Source of the DNA: Myxococcales bacterium
Lineage (GTDB): Bacteria > Myxococcota_A > Polyangia > Polyangiales > Polyangiaceae
Assembly (NCBI GenBank): GCA_005777185.1
Contig: SXNL01000184.1
Location: forward strand, 1-41,990
Length of the DNA stretch: 41,990 bases
Reading direction: 5' to 3'
A program made the translations under genes and the position numbers. The notes under the pieces were generated by a model that saw nothing but the letters and a program-made list of their open reading frames with translations, did no database searches and was not told the DNA's origin. Numbering within the stretch: position 1 is the stretch's first letter; every line of letters starts with the position of its first letter. Below are positions 9,423-18,917 of this stretch, in pieces.

Positions 9423-11212
9423 TGATCCTCTCCCGCGCCTGGTACCTCATCCTCGCGCTCGTCACGGGGGCGGCGATCTACGTCGTCTCCCTCGCCGTGG
9501 GCCAGTTCAACCGTCGGGCGTTCTCGGCCGCGAGCGAGCAGGTCAAGGGCGACAGCCAGGTCGTCAAGTGGGCGCTGGACATCGACTCGCGCCGCAGGCT
9601 CGACAACCTGCTGAAGGTCACCGTCGAGAAACCCCTCGTCGACAGCCTCAAGGCCGCGAACGGCAAGGACATCCCCGCCAAGTCCAAGGAGGAGGCGAGG
9701 AAGGTCCTCGACGCGTTCCAGCAGGCGAAGGGCCCCGCCGAGTACAAGAACGACTCCATCTTCGCGGTCGATCGCGACGGCCGCATCGTCGCCAGCCTGG
9801 GCTACGAGCAAGCAAGCGGCTTCGTCGACTTCGACCTTGGCGGCTACCCGGCCGTGTACGACGCGCTCCACGGCTTCCTGCGTGACGACACGTGGGTCTG
9901 GGGGGATCGTGTCGGGCGCGTCGTCGCGCGCCCCGTCGAGGACGAGGCGGGCGCCGCGCCGGTGGGCGCCGTCGTCGCGATCCGCTGGATGAGCGACGCG
10001 ACCGTGAAGGAGCTGGCCAGGCGCACGCGGGCCAACCTGGTCTTCTTCGCCAACGGCAAGCGCGCGGCCATGGGCTCCTGGAGCGACGAGAAGGACGAGA
10101 ACGACTCGCTCGAGCTCCTGACGGCCGACGAGATCGGCAAGGTCCTCGAGGAGAAGGACTTCAAGGACGGCCGGACCGGCGTGCGCCAGCTCGGCCCGGC
10201 CGGAAAGTCGAGCGCCATCTTCGTGAAGATGCAGGGTGAAGCGTGGGAGCTCGGGGCGGGCTTCGGCGTGGTCCGCACGCCGGCGAGCATCGCGGGGCCC
10301 CTCGACTTCATCAGCGGTGCGGACGACAAGGACAAGGCGGCCGTGAAGTGGTGGCTCGTCGGTCTCGTCGTGGTCCTCGGGCTCGGGCTGGGGTTCCTGT
10401 TCTCCTTCCTCGAGCACAGCATCCCACTGAAGGGCATGCTCAAGCAGACGGAGTTGCTCAAGCGAGGCACCATCGACCGCTATCAACTCGCGGGTCTGCG
10501 GAGCGTGTTCCGCGCGATGGGCGAGAGCGTGAACCTCGCGATCGAGCGCGGCATCGAGAAGTCGGGAGGTCAGGGCAAGAAGCCCGCCGACCTCGAGTCC
10601 ATCCTCGGGCCCGTCCCGGCCCAGCCCGCGATGAGCGCCTTCTCCTTCCCGCTGTCCGACAGCGGCGCGGGCGCGGTGATCCCCGCGGTCCCCCCGGGTC
10701 CGGGCGCCGCGGCGCAGCAGGGGAACCAGCCCGCCGACGTCGTGTCCCTGGCCCAGCGTTTCGGGAACGTGCCCAAGGGACCCGGGGGCGGACCGCCCGG
10801 TCCTCCCCCCGCAGCCAGGCCCGCGCCGGCAAGCGCGCCCGGGGGGCCGCCCCCGTCGGTTCGCACCCCGGAGGCAGCCGCGCCCGCGCCTCCCGTGCCG
10901 CAGGGCAACGGCGCCGTGACCGCGGGCAGCGACGAGACGACGATGGTCGGCCAGGTCTCGCCGGACGTGCTTGCCGCCGAGAAACACGGCGGGCACGAAA
11001 ACGCCGAGTGGCACGCCGTCTACGAGGACTTCATCCGGGTGAAGAAGGAGTGCGGCGAGTCCGTGGACGGCCTCACCTTCGAGAAGTTCCAGGGAACGCT
11101 CCGCAAGAACCGCGACGCGCTCGTGTCGAAGCATAACTGCAAGCGGGTGAAGTTCTCGGTGTACGTGAAGGAAGGCCGCGCGTCGCTGAAGGCCACGCCC
11201 GTCAGGGACTAA
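9419..11212 (+). CDS. Two-TM CACHE-like envelope sensor, MXAN_5187-type
   Basis: 597 residues. TM1 is at about 5-27 and TM2 at 311-331. They enclose a ~280-residue extracytoplasmic domain containing SIFAVDRDGRIVASLGYE, which is typical of CACHE-like sensors. After TM2 comes a HAMP-like stretch (LKGMLKQTELLKRG), then a long Pro/Ala/Gly-rich linker (about 415-500) and a compact C-terminal domain of ~90 residues (WHAVYEDFIRVKKECGE, LTFEKFQGTLRKNR, VKFSVYVKEGRASLKA). This C-terminal domain is, from memory, the one named after Myxococcus MXAN_5187; its biochemical role is unknown to me. The start is the ATG overlapping the upstream stop; a second ATG follows immediately. Coupling with the exported cupredoxin-like protein suggests the two work together in the periplasm. 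Confidence 0.78.
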   Translation: MMILSRAWYLILALVTGAAIYVVSLAVGQFNRRAFSAASEQVKGDSQVVKWALDIDSRRRLDNLLKVTVEKPLVDSLKAANGKDIPAKSKEEARKVLDAFQQAKGPAEYKNDSIFAVDRDGRIVASLGYEQASGFVDFDLGGYPAVYDALHGFLRDDTWVWGDRVGRVVARPVEDEAGAAPVGAVVAIRWMSDATVKELARRTRANLVFFANGKRAAMGSWSDEKDENDSLELLTADEIGKVLEEKDFKDGRTGVRQLGPAGKSSAIFVKMQGEAWELGAGFGVVRTPASIAGPLDFISGADDKDKAAVKWWLVGLVVVLGLGLGFLFSFLEHSIPLKGMLKQTELLKRGTIDRYQLAGLRSVFRAMGESVNLAIERGIEKSGGQGKKPADLESILGPVPAQPAMSAFSFPLSDSGAGAVIPAVPPGPGAAAQQGNQPADVVSLAQRFGNVPKGPGGGPPGPPPAARPAPASAPGGPPPSVRTPEAAAPAPPVPQGNGAVTAGSDETTMVGQVSPDVLAAEKHGGHENAEWHAVYEDFIRVKKECGESVDGLTFEKFQGTLRKNRDALVSKHNCKRVKFSVYVKEGRASLKATPVRD

Positions 11213-11217
11213 CGGCG

Positions 11218-12912
11218 ATGCCGAGCCGCTCTCCCCGCCGTGTCCTCGCTGTCGCCGTGCTCGGCATCATATGTATGATGCATGCAACTGCGCGCGCGTC
11301 CAACGTCGCCGAGTTCCCCGACAACGGCTCCGAGCAGATGGCGCGAGGTGGCGCGTGGGTGGCGCGCGCGTCGGATCCTCTCGCCGTGGCCTTCAACCCG
11401 GCTGGCCTCGCGGGTCAGGAGTCGGGGCTCACGCTCCAGTCGAACCTGATCTTCCACCGCACATGTTTCACCCGCATCCGGGCGGCGAGCGACAAGTCCC
11501 TCGATCTGTCCGTCCTCCCCGACGGCACGTACCCGCGCGCGTGCCGCGACATCGAGCCCAACCTGAACCCGCAGATCGCGGGCGCCATCCGGCTCGGCGA
11601 TCGCGTCACGCTCGGCTTCGCGGCGATAGGTCCGAGCGCGGCCGGCAACGTGACGTGGCCGGACTTCGTCGGGCCGGGGCTGGATCCCTCCCCGAATCGC
11701 TTCCTCTTGAACCGCCAGCGGGGCATCGTCCTCCACCCGCAGATCGGCGTCGGCGCGAAGGTGACCGACCGCCTGTCGGTGGGCGCCTCTCTCATGTGGG
11801 GCATCGCCGCGCTCAGGCTCTCCAACACCTCGATCGCGCTCAACACGGACGGGCAGGGCACGAACAACGACGTGCGCGCGAACCTCCAGGTCAGGGATGA
11901 CTTCGTCCCTGGTTTCACCGTGGGCGGCCTCCTCGCGGCGACCGACCAGGTCGACATCGGCGTCTGGTACAAGTGGAGCGACGCCATCCGCGCCAAGGGC
12001 GACGTCGGCACCGCCGCGAACTACTACACGAAGAACGTCGCGCAGGGGAACGAGAGCGGCGTCAAGTACGGTGACACCATCTTCCCCGACTGCGGCACCG
12101 GCAACCCCGCGGACGTGCAGTCGAGCCCCTGCGGCACCGGCAACAACGCCACCGTGAAGATCCCCATCCCCATGGAGGCGAAGCTCGGCATCCGCTTCCA
12201 CAAGCCCCGGTTCGTCGGCGGAGGGGCCGGGTCGGCCGTCGTCGCGCCACCGTCGGGCGGCGAGGCGGCGGCTCCGGCTGCCGAGAAGCCTGCACGCGCT
12301 CGCCGCGGCCGGGACCCCATGCGCGACGACGTGTTCGACGTCGAGCTCGATCTCACGTGGGCGAACGACAGCGCCCTCGACGCGCTCCAGGTCCGCTTCC
12401 CGGCGGATCCGAAGGGGTCGGGCGACGGCATCCTCCCCGTCTCCGGCATCCCCGGCGTCATCCCGCCGAACGGGGACGTGCCCAAGAACTACAGGGACGT
12501 GGTCGGCGCGCGTGCGGGCGGGGACTTCAACGTCCTCCCCGACCGGCTCGCGTTCCGCGCCGGCAGCTTCTTCGAGACGGCCGCGGGCGATCCCAAGGTC
12601 CAGAACATCGACATCGCCGCCTCCTGGCGCCTCGGGCTCGCGGTCGGCGGCACCTACCGCGTGCGCCGCACCGACACGTCGGCCCTCGACATCATGATCG
12701 GTTACGGCCACATCTTCGTCGGCACGCAAGAGAACAAGGGCCCTGACGGCATCCCCGCGCTCGCCGGCTCGCCCTGCAACCCCGTGGCGACCGTCAACGG
12801 CAACAACTGCCCCGACGGGCGGCCCAAGTACCGCACCAACTGGCCGGTGAACCTCGGCACCATCACGAACTCGATCAACGTCTTCAACCTCGGCGCCACC
12901 TACCGGTTCTGA
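11218..12912 (+). CDS. FadL/TodX-type outer-membrane transporter
   Basis: 564 residues. The signal peptide ends at ATARA (about residue 27). The mature N-terminus SNVAEFPDNGSEQMARGGAW and the following DPLAVAFNPAGLAG match the plug/hatch signature of the OmpP1/FadL/TodX family, which moves long-chain fatty acids or other hydrophobic molecules across the outer membrane. Alternating beta-strand segments continue to a C-terminal NVFNLGATYRF, the terminal-aromatic signal for barrel assembly. A Pro/Ala/Arg-rich insert near residues 345-370 (GEAAAPAAEKPARARRGRD) probably forms an external loop. The gene starts 5 bp after the MXAN_5187-type gene, so it is likely in the same transcript. Substrate unknown. 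Confidence 0.88.
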   Translation: MPSRSPRRVLAVAVLGIICMMHATARASNVAEFPDNGSEQMARGGAWVARASDPLAVAFNPAGLAGQESGLTLQSNLIFHRTCFTRIRAASDKSLDLSVLPDGTYPRACRDIEPNLNPQIAGAIRLGDRVTLGFAAIGPSAAGNVTWPDFVGPGLDPSPNRFLLNRQRGIVLHPQIGVGAKVTDRLSVGASLMWGIAALRLSNTSIALNTDGQGTNNDVRANLQVRDDFVPGFTVGGLLAATDQVDIGVWYKWSDAIRAKGDVGTAANYYTKNVAQGNESGVKYGDTIFPDCGTGNPADVQSSPCGTGNNATVKIPIPMEAKLGIRFHKPRFVGGGAGSAVVAPPSGGEAAAPAAEKPARARRGRDPMRDDVFDVELDLTWANDSALDALQVRFPADPKGSGDGILPVSGIPGVIPPNGDVPKNYRDVVGARAGGDFNVLPDRLAFRAGSFFETAAGDPKVQNIDIAASWRLGLAVGGTYRVRRTDTSALDIMIGYGHIFVGTQENKGPDGIPALAGSPCNPVATVNGNNCPDGRPKYRTNWPVNLGTITNSINVFNLGATYRF

Positions 12913-12952
12913 TCGGCGCCACGGCAGGGCGAGGGCCCTGGAGGGTCTCCTC

Positions 12953-13903
12953 ATGAGCAACGCGCGAAAGGTCATCATCATCGGCTCCGGCCCCGCGGGG
13001 CACACCGCGGCGATCTACGCCTCCCGCGCGAACCTCAAGCCCCTCATGTTCGAGGGCATGACGCGCGGTGGCATCCCTGGCGGCCAGCTCATGATCACGA
13101 ACGACGTCGAGAACTACCCTGGCTTCCCCGCGAAGGTCACGGGGCCGGACCTCATGAAGGCTTTCCGCGACCAGTCGCTCCACCAGGGTGCCGAGATCCG
13201 CACCGAGGACGTGAACCGCGTCGACCTGTCGCACCGGCCCTTCACCGTCTGGGCCGGGGATGACGACACCCCCTACCAGTGCGAGACCTTGATCATCGCG
13301 ACCGGGGCGCAGGCCAAGTGGCTCGACCTCGAGAGCGAGCACGCGCTCAAGGGCCGCGGCGTGTCCGCCTGCGCGGTGTGCGACGGCGCGTTCTTCCGCA
13401 ACCAGGACGTGATGGTTGTGGGCGGCGGCGACACCGCCATGGAGGAGTCGATGTACCTCTCCGGGATCTGCAGATCGGTGAAGCTCGTCCACCGCCGCGA
13501 CGAGTTCCGCGCGAGCAAGGCGATGCAGGATCGCGTGCTGCGCAACCCGAAGATCAACATCATCTACAGCTCCGGGGTCGACGAGATCCTCGACGTCGAG
13601 AAGGGCGAGGTCACGGGCGTGCGCCTCGTGAACCTCAAGACGAAGGAGAAGTCGACCCACGACGTCACCGGCTTCTTCGTGGCCATCGGGCACACGCCCA
13701 ACACGGACCTCTTCACGGGCGTGCTCGACATGCACGACAACGGCTACCTCAAGACGACACCCGGCACTGCCCAGACGAACATCCCCGGCGTCTTCGCCGC
13801 GGGCGACGTCCAGGACTTCGTGTACCGGCAGGCCGTCACGGCCGCAGGCTCGGGGTGCATGGCCGCGCTCGAGGCGGAGCGGTACCTGAGCCTGCACCAC
13901 TGA
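12953..13903 (+). CDS. trxB: Thioredoxin-disulfide reductase
   Basis: 316 residues, the normal length. This FAD/NADPH flavoenzyme keeps thioredoxin reduced in the cytoplasm. Motifs: FAD-binding GSGPAGHTAAIYA (11-23), PGGQLMITNDVENYPGF (43-59), ATGAQAKWL, redox-active Cys140-Ala-Val-Cys143 followed by DGAFF, NADPH-binding VGGGDTAMEE, HRRDEFRASK, and the C-terminal FAD segment GVFAAGDVQD. The ATG is preceded by GGAGGGTCTCCTC, a good RBS. All catalytic residues are intact. No thioredoxin gene is adjacent. Confidence 0.97.
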   Translation: MSNARKVIIIGSGPAGHTAAIYASRANLKPLMFEGMTRGGIPGGQLMITNDVENYPGFPAKVTGPDLMKAFRDQSLHQGAEIRTEDVNRVDLSHRPFTVWAGDDDTPYQCETLIIATGAQAKWLDLESEHALKGRGVSACAVCDGAFFRNQDVMVVGGGDTAMEESMYLSGICRSVKLVHRRDEFRASKAMQDRVLRNPKINIIYSSGVDEILDVEKGEVTGVRLVNLKTKEKSTHDVTGFFVAIGHTPNTDLFTGVLDMHDNGYLKTTPGTAQTNIPGVFAAGDVQDFVYRQAVTAAGSGCMAALEAERYLSLHH

Positions 13904-14052
13904 CGCTCGAGCGGGCCGAGGCCCGGCGTCGAGGGGGCGAGCGGCCGTGAACCCCTGAACACAGGATCGCGGCCATGCGCTGGAAATGCTAGTGTTTTGT
14001 GGCGATGTTCGGGGGCATGGTTCATGCTTCGCTAGGCTCACCACCCAGGACG

Positions 14053-14058
14053 AGGAGG
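14053..14058 (+). promoter_or_regulatory. Ribosome binding site fixing a GTG start
   Basis: AGGAGG, 6 nt before the GTG at 14065. It decides the start of the exported protein over the upstream ATG at 13999. Confidence 0.75.
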
Positions 14059-14064
14059 AAGCGC

Positions 14065-15036
14065 GTGCAAAGAGGCGTCGTGTTCGGAGCAACGGGGGTG
14101 ATGTTTCTCCTGGCGTCGGCGGCGCACGCCGACCCACTGCCGCCGCTCCCGCCCGGGGGCACGGCCGCGCAGGCCCCCGCGACCGCCGTTCCCAACGTGA
14201 CTCCGGTGGGCCCGAGCGACGCCGACACGGTCAACCTCCGGAACGGCTCCTTCTTTCGTGGGCGGGTGACGGAGCTCGTCCCCCAGGATCACGTGACGAT
14301 CGTGCTGCCGAGCAACGAGGTGAAGCGCCTCGCGTGGACCGAGATCGAGAAGATCGTCCTGTCGCAGCCGCCCCCTCAGGTCGTCGCGCCGCCGCAGGCG
14401 CCGCCGCCGCTGGTCGGCCCGCTCGTCCGCGTCCGGATCCAGAGCTCGGTGACGACGCACCTGTACCGCCGTCCTGCGGGCTCGGCGTCATGGACGCTCG
14501 CGTGCGCGTCGCCGTGCGGCGTGGAGCTGCCGCTGGGCGACGACTACAAGCTCGCGGCCTCGGGTGCCACGCAGGCGAAGGAGTTCCGGCTGCGGGGCTC
14601 GCCGGGCGGATCCGTCGAGATCATCCACTCGCCGCCGAACGGGCTCGGCGTGCTCGGCGGGTCCCTCCTGGCCGGTGCCGGCGGGACGGGTATGGCCGTG
14701 GGGGCCCTGCTCTCCCTTGTCGGCATCGCCCAGCTCAACGCCAACTGCAGCTCGTCCTACGTCAACGATCCGCAGCGCTGCGTGGACCAGAAGGCGACCG
14801 CCCCGAAGGTGCGTGACGCCGGTCTGGTCACGCTGGGCGTGAGCACGCTGATCGCCGGCGCGGGGCTGTACATCGCCATCACCAGCGCGCAGACGGACGT
14901 CTTCCAGCAGGAAGGTGGCGGCCCGGTGAACGACGCGTGGCTTCGCCGGCCCGAGTGGCAGCGGGCGGCGCCCGAGACGGCCGCGATGAGCGGTCCGGCG
15001 GCGACGTTCCCGGCCGTGTTCACCCGCTCGTTCTGA
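14065..15036 (+). CDS. Exported protein with two C-terminal hydrophobic segments
   Basis: 323 residues. I chose GTG at 14065 because AGGAGG lies at 14053-14058 with 6-nt spacing and because it puts a clean signal peptide at the N-terminus (about 1-22, LLASAAHA|DPLPP). The upstream in-frame ATG at 13999 has no RBS. The mature protein has a Pro-rich start, then a small beta-domain (VNLRNGSFFRGRVTELVPQD, VTIVLPSNEVKRLAW) of the type seen in myxobacterial envelope proteins. A PEGA-like region follows, and then two hydrophobic stretches at about 195-222 and 250-273. Likely an inner-membrane-anchored periplasmic protein. No named family recognised. Confidence 0.75.
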   Translation: MQRGVVFGATGVMFLLASAAHADPLPPLPPGGTAAQAPATAVPNVTPVGPSDADTVNLRNGSFFRGRVTELVPQDHVTIVLPSNEVKRLAWTEIEKIVLSQPPPQVVAPPQAPPPLVGPLVRVRIQSSVTTHLYRRPAGSASWTLACASPCGVELPLGDDYKLAASGATQAKEFRLRGSPGGSVEIIHSPPNGLGVLGGSLLAGAGGTGMAVGALLSLVGIAQLNANCSSSYVNDPQRCVDQKATAPKVRDAGLVTLGVSTLIAGAGLYIAITSAQTDVFQQEGGGPVNDAWLRRPEWQRAAPETAAMSGPAATFPAVFTRSF

Positions 15037-15074
15037 TCGATTTTCGCTGGCACAATTCCGTAACTCGTTTCAGA

Positions 15075-17747
15075 GTGACGCCCGTGCGGCGCCCCCTGAT
15101 CGCCTGGACCCTTCTCGTGGCCGTCGCGTCGGCGTCGGCGTGCAGCGGCGATCCGGATCGCGCGCCGGGCGCCGCGGCCGGGACCGACGCGGGCGTCCCG
15201 CTGGACGGCGCCGCCACGGCGGACGGAGGTGAAGAGCCCGGCTTCGACGGGAACACCACCCCGGCGTGTGTCACCGCCCGCGGCGCGGGCACGCCCACGT
15301 CGGGCCTCTTCGAGGACGGCGCGGACCGGACCACGGTGGCGGTGAAGGGCGCGCCCGGGTGCGCGCGATCCTTCGATCTCTCGACGAACGTGCCCCAGCG
15401 CGACGGGCGCTCGGGCACGCGCACGGTGGCGGAGATCGCCGGGCTCCCGAGCGTGCAGACGAAGAGCGACACGTTCGACGCGCTGTACGCGCTCGCGCTC
15501 ACCGAGGCGCGCGAGGACTCCGTCTCCGAGATCAAGGACGGCGCCTTCGGCGGCGGTGCGCCCATCGATTGCGGACCCGGTGGATGTTTCCAGACCGGTG
15601 AGAAGTGGACGTACGTGTGGACCCGCGACACTGCCTACTCGATGCACCTCGGGCTCGCCGCGCTCGATCCGCTGCGCGCGCGAACGTCCCTCCTTTTCAA
15701 GGTGTCGGCGCGCCGCGACGGCTTCGCCACCGAGATCGTGCAGGACACCGGATCGGGTGGCAGCTACCCGGTCTCGACCGATCGCGTCGTGTGGGCGCTC
15801 GGCGCGTGGCAGGCGCTGGCGTACCTCACGGGTGACGCGCGCGTCGATCTCCGCGACCGCGCGTGGACCGCGATCCGGGGCACGATCGAGCGCGATCGCA
15901 AGGTTGCCTTCGACGCCCGGGACGGGCTCTACCGCGGCGAGGAGTCGTTCCTCGACTGGCGCGAGCAGACGTACGCCTCGTGGACGGCCACCGACGTGGT
16001 CCCGATCGCGGAGAGCCGGGCGCTCTCCACGAACGTGGCCCACCTCGAGCTCCTGGAGATCGGCGCGCGCCTCGCCGAGGAGAAGGGCGATGGCGTCTCT
16101 GCTGCCCTGTTCGCGGGCTTCGCGAAGGATCTCCGTGAGCGGATCCGCGCGCGCTTCCTGCTCGCGGACGAGAGGCAGCTCGCGTCGTACGTGGGCGCCG
16201 ACCTCGATCCGTCGGCGGTCCGCCGTCACGACCTCCTCGGCACGTCCCTCGCGATCCTGTACGACGTCACGACCTCCGCCGAGGCACGCGAGGCCCTCTC
16301 GCGCTACCCGCACACGTCGAAGGGTGCGCCCGTGGTCTGGCCCCAGGAGCAGGACGTGCCCATCTACCACAACCGCGCGCTGTGGCCGTTCGTCACGGCC
16401 TACGCCCTCCGCGCGGCGAGGAAGGTGCGCCACGACGGCGTCGCGAACCGCGCGATCGACACCCTCGTGCGGGGCGCGGCGCTGTCCCTCTCGAACATGG
16501 AGAACTTCGAGGCCGTGACGGGGAAGACGTGGGTCTCGGAGGGCGCGACGAGCGGGCCCGTGGTGAACTCGCCACGGCAGCTCTGGAGCGTCGCGGGATA
16601 CCTCTCGATGGTCCACGACGTGATCTTCGGGCTCGAGGCGACGCCGAGCTCGATCCGCTTCCTCCCCTACGTCCCGAAGCGCCTCCGGAACGGCCTCCTC
16701 GCCGGATCCGACACGCTCGTGCTCAACAACTTCCCGTACCACGACCGGCGGATCACCGTCGTGGTGAAGCTCCCGCCTGCCGGCAAGAGCCAGGATGGCG
16801 CCTACGCGATCGGCAGCGTCCGCCTCAACGGGCGGACGGTGGGCGAGGCGCCCATCGACGAGGGCAAGCTCTCGAACCGCAACACGCTCGAGATCGAGCT
16901 CGCCGATCTCGACGAGGCGCCGGCCGCTGCGACCCTCGTGTCGGCGACGAGCGAATACCGGAACGTCTTCGCCCCGAGGCCTCCGCGTGTCGGAACGGTC
17001 ACGCTCGATCAGGGCAAGCTGAAGGTCACGTTCGACGCGGGCGGCGAGAAACCCGAGGACGTGACCTTCCGCGTCTACAGGGACGGCGCCGTCGTGGCCG
17101 ACAAGCTGCCGGGAACGACTGTATTCTACACAGATGCGGCGACTTCCGCCGCGTCGCCGAGCCACTGTTACAGCGTGGAGGCGCGCTTCGCCTCGGGCAA
17201 CGCGTCGCACCACGCGCGCCCCGTCTGCTTCTGGGGCGCGGGGGCCGCGCGCGTGATCTCCAGACCCGCGAGCGACTTCACGGCCGTGGGCGGCGCGTGG
17301 GTGACCGACCACGGGCGCTCGTTCTACCAGGCGTGGGGCGATCCGGGGCACAAGCTCACGACCCGCACGTTCACGGCGCAGGCGACGGGGGACGCGCTGG
17401 TACAGCTCGTGTACGGCAACGGCGCGGGGCCCGTGTCGACGGGGATCACCTGCGCGGTGAAGCTCGTGCGCGTCGAGGACGCCGCCTCCAACGCCGTCGC
17501 GGCGCAAGGCTACGTCGTGATGCCGCAGCGAGGCACGTGGGGCACGTGGGGAGACTCGACCTCGGTGCGCGCCGCGCTCGTCCAGGGGAAGGCGTACCGC
17601 GTCGTCGTCACGGACGACGCCGCTGCGGTCAACATGTCCGCGTTCTCGCACTTCGAGCGGTACACGGGCGGCACGGGTGGCGCCTCGGGGCCGTTCTTCC
17701 GCGTGAACTTGGCCGAGGTGAAGGTGCTCGCGCTGAGCGGTCCCTGA
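15075..17747 (+). CDS. Secreted six-hairpin glycosidase-like lipoprotein
   Basis: 890 residues from a GTG start (a second GTG at 15084 is equally possible; no strong RBS). It has a lipoprotein-like signal peptide with Cys23 after AVASASA and a D/A/G-rich linker. From about residue 120 to 600 it resembles an (alpha/alpha)6 six-hairpin glycosidase related to GH63/GH15-type enzymes: VWTRDTAYSMHLGLAALD with Trp182-Thr-Arg-Asp185, FLDWREQTYASW with Asp294, and repeated helical hairpins. The aromatic and acidic residues of the TRD and DWRE motifs are candidate active-site positions. The C-terminal third is beta-rich: an Fn3-like module (FRVYRDGAVV), then a sandwich that could bind carbohydrate. The next genes encode further exported proteins and an esterase, which fits extracellular polymer degradation. 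Exact substrate and GH family not assignable by eye. Confidence 0.75.
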   Translation: MTPVRRPLIAWTLLVAVASASACSGDPDRAPGAAAGTDAGVPLDGAATADGGEEPGFDGNTTPACVTARGAGTPTSGLFEDGADRTTVAVKGAPGCARSFDLSTNVPQRDGRSGTRTVAEIAGLPSVQTKSDTFDALYALALTEAREDSVSEIKDGAFGGGAPIDCGPGGCFQTGEKWTYVWTRDTAYSMHLGLAALDPLRARTSLLFKVSARRDGFATEIVQDTGSGGSYPVSTDRVVWALGAWQALAYLTGDARVDLRDRAWTAIRGTIERDRKVAFDARDGLYRGEESFLDWREQTYASWTATDVVPIAESRALSTNVAHLELLEIGARLAEEKGDGVSAALFAGFAKDLRERIRARFLLADERQLASYVGADLDPSAVRRHDLLGTSLAILYDVTTSAEAREALSRYPHTSKGAPVVWPQEQDVPIYHNRALWPFVTAYALRAARKVRHDGVANRAIDTLVRGAALSLSNMENFEAVTGKTWVSEGATSGPVVNSPRQLWSVAGYLSMVHDVIFGLEATPSSIRFLPYVPKRLRNGLLAGSDTLVLNNFPYHDRRITVVVKLPPAGKSQDGAYAIGSVRLNGRTVGEAPIDEGKLSNRNTLEIELADLDEAPAAATLVSATSEYRNVFAPRPPRVGTVTLDQGKLKVTFDAGGEKPEDVTFRVYRDGAVVADKLPGTTVFYTDAATSAASPSHCYSVEARFASGNASHHARPVCFWGAGAARVISRPASDFTAVGGAWVTDHGRSFYQAWGDPGHKLTTRTFTAQATGDALVQLVYGNGAGPVSTGITCAVKLVRVEDAASNAVAAQGYVVMPQRGTWGTWGDSTSVRAALVQGKAYRVVVTDDAAAVNMSAFSHFERYTGGTGGASGPFFRVNLAEVKVLALSGP

Positions 17748-17786
17748 GGCGAGCAGACACGCACCATTTGACGTAAGCTGGGCGGG

Positions 17787-18917
17787 ATGCACGCCCTCCG
17801 CGCAGCCTCCACGGTTTCCCTCGCGCTCGTGGCGTCGTGCTCGGATCCGGCTCCGCTGCCGCGTTTCGTCCCGCCGGAGCGCGCGGAGGAGCCGGCGGCG
17901 CCGCTCCCGCCACCTCGGGCGTGGCAAACGGTGGGATCGGGCCTGTCCATCCTCGCGATCGGGGGCACGTCGCGTGAGGACGTGTTCGTCCTCGCGGCCG
18001 ACCGAGGCGGAGGCCCAGGCGTGTTTCGGTTCGACGGCGCCGCGTGGGCGCTCCTTCCGACGGCCACGACCGGTGATCTGTGGGCCGTGCACCGTCCCGC
18101 ACCGGGCGAGTCGGCGTTCCTCGCCGGCGCGGGGTCGCTCGTCCTCCGCTGGGATGGCACGCAGTTCCACCGCCTCCCGACACCCGGCGGGCCCGCGGAC
18201 GTCGTGCTCGGCGTCTGGGCGCGCCGGTGGAACGACGTGTACGCCGTCGGCCGCGGAGGCAACGGCTCCGGGTTCGTCTGGCGCTTCGACGGCGAGTCGT
18301 TCACGGCGGTGGCGCTCCCCGCGTCCCTCCCGCGCCCCGACGGCGAGGCCGGGCCCGCCTTCCACTCCGTCTGGTGCGACGAGGCCGACACGTGGATCGC
18401 CGGGAGCGCAGGCGTGCTCCTCCACGCGAAGAGCGCCGGCCCGCTCGCGCGCGTGGCCACCGACAGGACGGATACGTTCTTCTCGATCCACGGCGCCGCC
18501 GGGAAGGTCTTCGCGGTCGGTGGAGCCTCCTCGGGCGTGGCCCTCGCGTTCGGCGCCTCCGACGGCAAGCGGAGTGATGTCTCGCCCCGATCCTCCGGCG
18601 TCCTCCGGGCCGTCCACGCGAGCGCGACGCAGGGGGTCTTCGCGGCCGGCGTGGAGGGCGTGGTTCTCCGCCTCGATCCCGGTACGGGGCGCTTCGAGCC
18701 CGTCCCGCGGGGCCCCGACGCGCGGGTCCAGTCCTTCCGCGCCGCCTACGTGGCGCCGGAGGGCGACGTCTGGCTCGGCGGCGGCGACGTCTTCGCCCGG
18801 CGCGGTGCCCTCGCGCACCTGGGCCCGCCGCACATCCCACCGCTCCCCGACGCGCGCGGCGGTGCGATCGACGACGGCTTCTTCAGCGGAGAGAAAGGTG
18901 GCGCACCGAGACGATGA
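17787..18917 (+). CDS. Beta-propeller-like lipoprotein
   Basis: 376 residues. Lipobox LALVAS|Cys18, then a Pro-rich linker. The mature part has repeating units of about 45-55 residues with a WD/kelch-like rhythm (SGLSILAIGGTSREDVFVLA, GVFRFDGAAWALLP, WDGTQFHRLP, RWNDVYAVGRGG, WRFDGESFTAVALP), as in the BNR/YVTN-like propellers that are abundant in myxobacterial secretomes. No catalytic motif is visible. It shares ATGA with the downstream esterase start, so the two are probably translated together. Function unknown. Confidence 0.75.
   Translation: MHALRAASTVSLALVASCSDPAPLPRFVPPERAEEPAAPLPPPRAWQTVGSGLSILAIGGTSREDVFVLAADRGGGPGVFRFDGAAWALLPTATTGDLWAVHRPAPGESAFLAGAGSLVLRWDGTQFHRLPTPGGPADVVLGVWARRWNDVYAVGRGGNGSGFVWRFDGESFTAVALPASLPRPDGEAGPAFHSVWCDEADTWIAGSAGVLLHAKSAGPLARVATDRTDTFFSIHGAAGKVFAVGGASSGVALAFGASDGKRSDVSPRSSGVLRAVHASATQGVFAAGVEGVVLRLDPGTGRFEPVPRGPDARVQSFRAAYVAPEGDVWLGGGDVFARRGALAHLGPPHIPPLPDARGGAIDDGFFSGEKGGAPRR

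Noticed and set aside
15046..15066. TGGCAC box considered as a sigma54 promoter before the glycosidase gene
   Set aside because: The -12 element lacks the required GC; the match is only to half the consensus.
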